Below, piece after piece: positions 60,566 to 64,000 of a DNA stretch of 64,000 bases. The stretch is taken from the NCBI GenBank assembly GCA_965215715.1, contig OZ244129.1:1426001-1490000 (forward strand). Reading direction: 5' to 3'. The notes under the pieces are model-generated. The model saw only the letters and a list, made by a program, of their open reading frames with translations. It searched no databases and had not been told where the DNA came from. A program made the translations under genes and the position numbers. Positions within the stretch are counted from its first letter, which is position 1; every line of letters starts with the position of its first letter. This stretch comes from HXMU1428-3 sp965215715. Its GTDB lineage: Bacteria; Pseudomonadota; Alphaproteobacteria; Rhizobiales; HXMU1428-3.

Positions 60566-61867
60566 ATGATCCCGCGCTATTCTCGCAAAGAAATGACAGA
60601 CATATGGGCCCCGCACACCAAATTTCGTATTTGGTTTGAAATCGAGGCCCATGCGGCTAGTGCTATGGCTGAGCTGGGCGTTATTCCGCAGGAGGCCGCC
60701 GATGTTATTTGGGACAAGGGTGGTAAAGCCCAGTTTAATGTGGAGCGTATTGATGAGATTGAGCGGGAAGTTAAACATGATGTGATTGCGTTTCTCACCC
60801 ACTTGGCTGAGCATGTTGGTGATGAGGCACGTTTTGTTCACCAGGGCATGACCTCATCTGATGTGCTGGACACCTGCTTTAACGTTCAGTTGGTGCGTGC
60901 AACGGATTTGTTGTTGCAAGACATGGATGAGTTGTTGGAGGTTTTAAAACGCCGGGCCTTTGAACATAAGGACACTGTGTGTGTGGGGCGCAGTCATGGC
61001 ATTCATGCTGAACCGGTGACCATGGGGTTAAAAATGGCCAGCGCATATGCAGAGTTTGACCGCTCCAAAAAACGGTTGTTGGCAGCACGAGAAGAAATTG
61101 CCACCTGCGCCCTTTCAGGCGCGGTTGGCACCTTTGCCAATATTGATCCACGCGTGGAACAATACGTTGCGGAAAAATTAGGACTGGTTTCAGAGCCTAT
61201 CTCCACCCAAGTGATCCCGCGAGATCGCCATGCCATGTATTTTGCCACGCTTGGTGTTATTGCCAGTTCGGTTGAGCGGGTGGCTGTTGAAGTGCGCCAC
61301 TTGCAACGCACAGAGGTGCTGGAAGCTGAGGAATATTTCTCACCAGGGCAAAAGGGCTCTTCTGCTATGCCCCATAAGCGCAACCCGATTTTAACTGAAA
61401 ACCTGACCGGTTTGGCCCGGTTGGTTCGTGGCTATTCAATTCCAGCAATGGAAAATGTAGCCCTTTGGCATGAGCGCGATATTTCCCACTCTTCTGTTGA
61501 GCGCATGATCGGCCCAGATTCCACCGTCACCCTTGATTTTGCTTTAAAACGGCTGACCAATGTGATGGACAAATTGGTGATCTATCCGGAAAACTGCCTC
61601 GATAACATGAATAAGTTGGGTGGGCTTATTCACTCCCAGCGTGTTCTGTTAGCGCTCACCCAGGCTGGTGTTAGCCGTGAAGACAGCTACAGGCTGGTGC
61701 AACGCAACGCGATGAAAGTTTGGCGAGAAGGCAAAGACTTTTTAGAAGAGTTGCTCAATGATGATGAGGTCCGTGCAGCTTTGAGTGAGGATGCTATACA
61801 AGATAAATTTAATCTGGATTATCACACCAAGCATGTTGAGACGATTTTTGAGCGTGTGTTTGGATAA
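60566..61867 (+). CDS. purB: Adenylosuccinate lyase
   Basis: PurB acts twice in purine synthesis, releasing fumarate from SAICAR and from adenylosuccinate. The 433-residue protein has the fumarase/aspartase superfamily blocks: IPRYSRKEMTDIWAP at the start, VHQGMTSSDVLDTC, GRSHGIHAEPVTMGLK (catalytic His) and the signature GSSAMPHKRNPILTEN. Its catalytic Ser lies in the flexible loop. It starts at ATG 60566 and converges with the MerR gene 27 bases away. Confidence 0.96.
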   Translation: MIPRYSRKEMTDIWAPHTKFRIWFEIEAHAASAMAELGVIPQEAADVIWDKGGKAQFNVERIDEIEREVKHDVIAFLTHLAEHVGDEARFVHQGMTSSDVLDTCFNVQLVRATDLLLQDMDELLEVLKRRAFEHKDTVCVGRSHGIHAEPVTMGLKMASAYAEFDRSKKRLLAAREEIATCALSGAVGTFANIDPRVEQYVAEKLGLVSEPISTQVIPRDRHAMYFATLGVIASSVERVAVEVRHLQRTEVLEAEEYFSPGQKGSSAMPHKRNPILTENLTGLARLVRGYSIPAMENVALWHERDISHSSVERMIGPDSTVTLDFALKRLTNVMDKLVIYPENCLDNMNKLGGLIHSQRVLLALTQAGVSREDSYRLVQRNAMKVWREGKDFLEELLNDDEVRAALSEDAIQDKFNLDYHTKHVETIFERVFG

Positions 61868-61894
61868 GTACAAGCTTTAGGTTTTTTGCTTTTG

Positions 61895-62332
61895 TTAAGT
61901 GACCAAAGCTTTACGGCAAGCTTCTATCTCGTCCAGAACATTCAGTAATATTTTTTGCTTGGGATGAACCTTTGAAGCGGAGGGGCGGATTTTTCGCCCC
62001 TTTTGACTTTTTATGGATCTGATTTTCTTGCCTGCATCGGTGGTTAAATTTGGGATGTTATTGCCAGAGGCAAAACTTTTTACATAATCCACCCCTTCAC
62101 GTTTAAAGATTTGCTGCACGCCGCGAATGGTAAACCCTTCTGAATATAATAGATGGCGAATGCCTTGTAATAATTCGATATCTGAAGGGCGATAATAACG
62201 GCGCCCACCTCCACGCTTCATCGGGTTGATTTGCGAAAATTTACTCTCCCAAAAACGCAATACATGTTTGGGAACATCAAGGTCATTGGCAACTTCACTT
62301 ATCGTGCGCAGAGCATCAGAAGATTTTTCCAT
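61895..62332 (-). CDS. MerR family transcriptional regulator
   Basis: The 145-residue protein has a MerR-type winged helix-turn-helix (about 10-78): ISEVANDLDVPKHVLRFWESKF, then GGRRYYRPSDIELLQGIRHLLYSEGFTIRGVQQIF. A short Lys-rich C-terminal tail lacks the metal-binding cysteines of MerR proper. It is routinely found downstream of ihfA in Hyphomicrobiales; the effector and targets are not known to me. It starts at ATG 62332, 121 bases after ihfA. Confidence 0.93.
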   Translation of the reverse strand: MEKSSDALRTISEVANDLDVPKHVLRFWESKFSQINPMKRGGGRRYYRPSDIELLQGIRHLLYSEGFTIRGVQQIFKREGVDYVKSFASGNNIPNLTTDAGKKIRSIKSQKGRKIRPSASKVHPKQKILLNVLDEIEACRKALVT

Positions 62333-62453
62333 TTAATATCATCTCAGGTTTATTATAGGCGCTGTTAGAAAATACAACTTTGTTTAAAGCTTTACGTTTT
62401 TATCGTTTATAAAAATAGATTATTGCTATTATGCCTAAAAATGAGAGGCACTT

Positions 62454-62768
62454 TTATTTTTTTCCGTTTGCTTTCATGCTGGCATCAATGCGGTTTTTCA
62501 TAATCGCACTGGGGCGAAAGACCAAAACACGGCGCGGTGTAATTGGAACTTCTTCGCCTGTTTTTGGATTTCGGCCAATGCGCTGCTTTTTTTCGCGAAC
62601 GCCAAAAGAGCCAAAAGATGAAAGTTTAACTTGTTCACCCGCTTCAAGTGAGGTGCTGATCTCACCTAAAACAAGCTCGACCAAATCGGCCGATTCGTTA
62701 CGAGGTAATCCAATTCGCCTTACAACTGCCTCGGCTAAATCGGCTCTCGTTAAAGTTTTACCGCCCAT
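62454..62768 (-). CDS. ihfA: Integration host factor subunit alpha
   Basis: IhfA forms the DNA-bending IHF heterodimer with IhfB. The 104-residue protein has TLTRADLAEAVVRRIGLPRNESADLVELVLGEISTSLEAGEQVKLSSFGSFGVREKKQRIGRNPKTGEEVPITPRRVLVFRPS as its HU/IHF fold (described here as residues about 3-90). The intercalating proline is in the GRNPKTGE loop. ATG 62768 follows AAGGGACGG. The leader contains two exact-period repeats. It is downstream of fabH, in the conserved fabH-ihfA-merR order. Confidence 0.96.
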   Translation of the reverse strand: MGGKTLTRADLAEAVVRRIGLPRNESADLVELVLGEISTSLEAGEQVKLSSFGSFGVREKKQRIGRNPKTGEEVPITPRRVLVFRPSAIMKNRIDASMKANGKK

Positions 62769-62809
62769 AGATCCGTCCCTTTTTCAAAACTCCACACAAA
62801 GCTTCGTTC

Positions 62810-62843
62810 TTTGTGTGAAGACATCATTTGTGTGAAGACATCG
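62810..62843 (-). repeat. Tandem 17-base repeat in the ihfA leader
   Basis: TTTGTGTGAAGACATCA (62810-62826) is directly repeated as TTTGTGTGAAGACATCG (62827-62843). A related ACACAAAG lies next to it at about 62794, forming an inverted pair with CTTTGTGT. It may be a regulatory site or simply a recent slippage duplication. Confidence 0.55.
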
Positions 62844-62975
62844 TCATTTATATTCTGTTTTTTTATAAATGCTAATCTATGAGAGCGGATTTGGTCAATG
62901 GCCAAAGGCAATTTTTGTTGTAAATTTGGGCATTTAGCGAGTTTTTTTACTTACATTAGCCTAATTTCTTGGTTT

Positions 62976-62998
62976 TTTGATTGGTTTAACCAATCAAA
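62976..62998. promoter_or_regulatory. Near-perfect 23-base dyad between fabH and ihfA
   Basis: TTTGATTGGTT (62976-62986), one central base, AACCAATCAAA (62988-62998). On the minus strand it is followed by A, not T, so it is a poor terminator for fabH. A protein-binding operator for ihfA is one possible reading. Confidence 0.45.
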
Positions 62999-63045
62999 CC
63001 CGTGATTAACTGAATTGTTCATTATAACAAGTGGTTTAATGAGGC

Positions 63046-63999
63046 TTACCAACGTAATAAGACCGCGCCCCATGTGAAGCCGCCGCCCATGGCTTCAAGC
63101 AGGACCAAATCCCCTTTTTTGATTTTCCCTGTTTCAACGCCATAATTTAAAGCCAAGGGAATGGATGCAGCTGATGTATTGCCGTGGGCTGCAACTGTCA
63201 TAATCACTTTTTCCATCGGCAGGCCAATTTTTTTAGCGGTACCTGCCAAAATGCGTTCATTGGCCTGATGAGGCACAAACCAATCAATGTCATCCACGCT
63301 GTAGTTAGAAGCCTCTAATGTTTCTTCTATAACATCTGAAATGTTGGTCACAGCATGGCGAAATACCTCTCGCCCGTGCATGCGCAAATGGCCTGTGGTC
63401 TGGGTGCTGGAGGGGCCGCCATCAACATAAAGCTTATCGCGATAGCGTCCATCAGAGCGCAAACGTGAGGCCATAATACCAACGTCTGAGCGCTCATCAA
63501 CTTCTTCTGCTTCCAAAATTAGGGCGCCTGCACCATCACCAAACAAAACACAGGTGGTTCTGTCTTCCCAATCCAAGATGCGTGAAAATGTTTCTGAGCC
63601 AACCACAAGCACCCGCTTGGCTTGGCCTGAGCGAATATATTGATCAGCCGTTGTCACGGCAAAGACAAAGCCTGAGCATACGGCTTGCAAATCAAAGGCT
63701 GCCCCTTCAACGATCCCCAATTCAGCTTGAATGGTCACGGCTGTGGCGGGAAAGGTTTGATCTGGGGTGGACGTGGCAAGGATGATCAGGTCAATGTCTG
63801 TTGGGGCAATGCCTGCCCGCTCTATCGCTTGGCGTGCGGCATGCAAAGCAAGGTCAGATGTTTTTTCACCTTTAGCGGCAATGTGGCGTTCTTTAATGCC
63901 TGTGCGTTCCTGGATCCAACTGTCACTGGTGTCGACCAACTTTGCCAAATCTTCATTGGTCATTTTGTTTTCAGGTAGATAACCACCAACGGATTTTAT
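63046..63999 (-). CDS. fabH: 3-oxoacyl-ACP synthase III, N-terminus cut by window end
   Basis: FabH starts fatty acid synthesis by condensing acetyl-CoA with malonyl-ACP. The frame is open to the window edge and reads IKSVGGYLPENKMTNEDLAKLVDTSDSWIQERTGI there. Only about ten N-terminal residues are missing, and the ATG at 63963 is internal. Catalytic residues are intact: Cys in DLQAVCSGFVFAV, His in WFVPHQANERI and Asn in VAAHGNTSAASIPLAL. The gene normally follows plsX and precedes ihfA, as here. Confidence 0.96.
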   Translation of the reverse strand: MKSVGGYLPENKMTNEDLAKLVDTSDSWIQERTGIKERHIAAKGEKTSDLALHAARQAIERAGIAPTDIDLIILATSTPDQTFPATAVTIQAELGIVEGAAFDLQAVCSGFVFAVTTADQYIRSGQAKRVLVVGSETFSRILDWEDRTTCVLFGDGAGALILEAEEVDERSDVGIMASRLRSDGRYRDKLYVDGGPSSTQTTGHLRMHGREVFRHAVTNISDVIEETLEASNYSVDDIDWFVPHQANERILAGTAKKIGLPMEKVIMTVAAHGNTSAASIPLALNYGVETGKIKKGDLVLLEAMGGGFTWGAVLLRW

Positions 64000-64000
64000 G

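Noticed and set aside
63046..63963. fabH starting at ATG 63963
   Set aside because: The frame continues upstream as IKSVGGYLPENK, the normal FabH N-terminus, so the gene runs off the window.

Overview
This window looks like ordinary chromosome from an alphaproteobacterium, most likely a low-GC, possibly marine member of the Hyphomicrobiales (Rhizobiales) or a close relative. The evidence is gene content and order: M48 peptidase tail - dsbA - aroQ - accB - accC - aat - DUF2155, an NDUFA12-type complex I accessory subunit, a B12-dependent ribonucleotide reductase, lgt - midA - pgeF, and MerR - ihfA - fabH. The bases are AT-leaning throughout, and intergenic mosaic repeats of a type I associate with rhizobial relatives occur at three loci. 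No tRNA, rRNA, CRISPR array, transposase or complete prophage was seen.

Layout. 0-7.3 kb: periplasmic thiol oxidoreductase, 3-dehydroquinase, acetyl-CoA carboxylase accBC, Leu/Phe-tRNA-protein transferase, a DUF2155 protein, a glyoxalase-like gene with a broken 5' end, a methyltransferase and NDUFA12. 7.3-16.2 kb: a long structured leader and nrdJ, then small hypotheticals, a CinA-type domain protein, sfsA, map and radC. 16.4-20.7 kb: a sugar-type solute-binding protein translationally coupled to a hybrid histidine kinase. 20.7-24.8 kb: leuA with a possible leucine-rich leader peptide, an unknown membrane-anchored protein, a composite repeat, a small secreted protein and a strong candidate small RNA. 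24.8-34 kb: tungstate-type ABC genes tupBC without tupA, a two-gene phage/GTA-type tail fibre locus, an AraC-type response regulator, and a second solute-binding protein/hybrid kinase pair paralogous to the first. 34-46 kb: pepN, GST, a PNPOx-fold protein with ubiK, lgt-midA-pgeF, a lipoprotein, prs, and an acyl carrier protein/ketosynthase pair. 46-54.2 kb: fatty acid degradation, with fadD facing a fadE-fadJ-fadI operon. 54.5-64 kb: soxYZ without other sox genes, a CDGSH iron-sulfur protein, a sodium:alanine symporter, tandem repeats, purU, DUF2259, purB, a MerR regulator, ihfA and the 3' part of fabH.

The most interesting system is the duplicated module of a periplasmic sugar-type binding protein plus a membrane hybrid kinase, with no ABC permease or sugar-transport ATPase beside either copy. 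Both kinases share a short motif (SWD...T/S-V-x-L-x-NG) just before the second membrane helix, so each binding protein probably signals to its kinase instead of feeding a transporter. The REC-AraC response regulator next to the second copy is the only stand-alone output protein in the window, and it lies directly upstream, on the same strand, of the tail fibre genes. Other points worth checking are the candidate small RNA at 24.55-24.69 kb, an RNA hairpin over the tail fibre ribosome-binding site, the three related mosaic repeat loci, and the one-base lesion in the glyoxalase-like gene.
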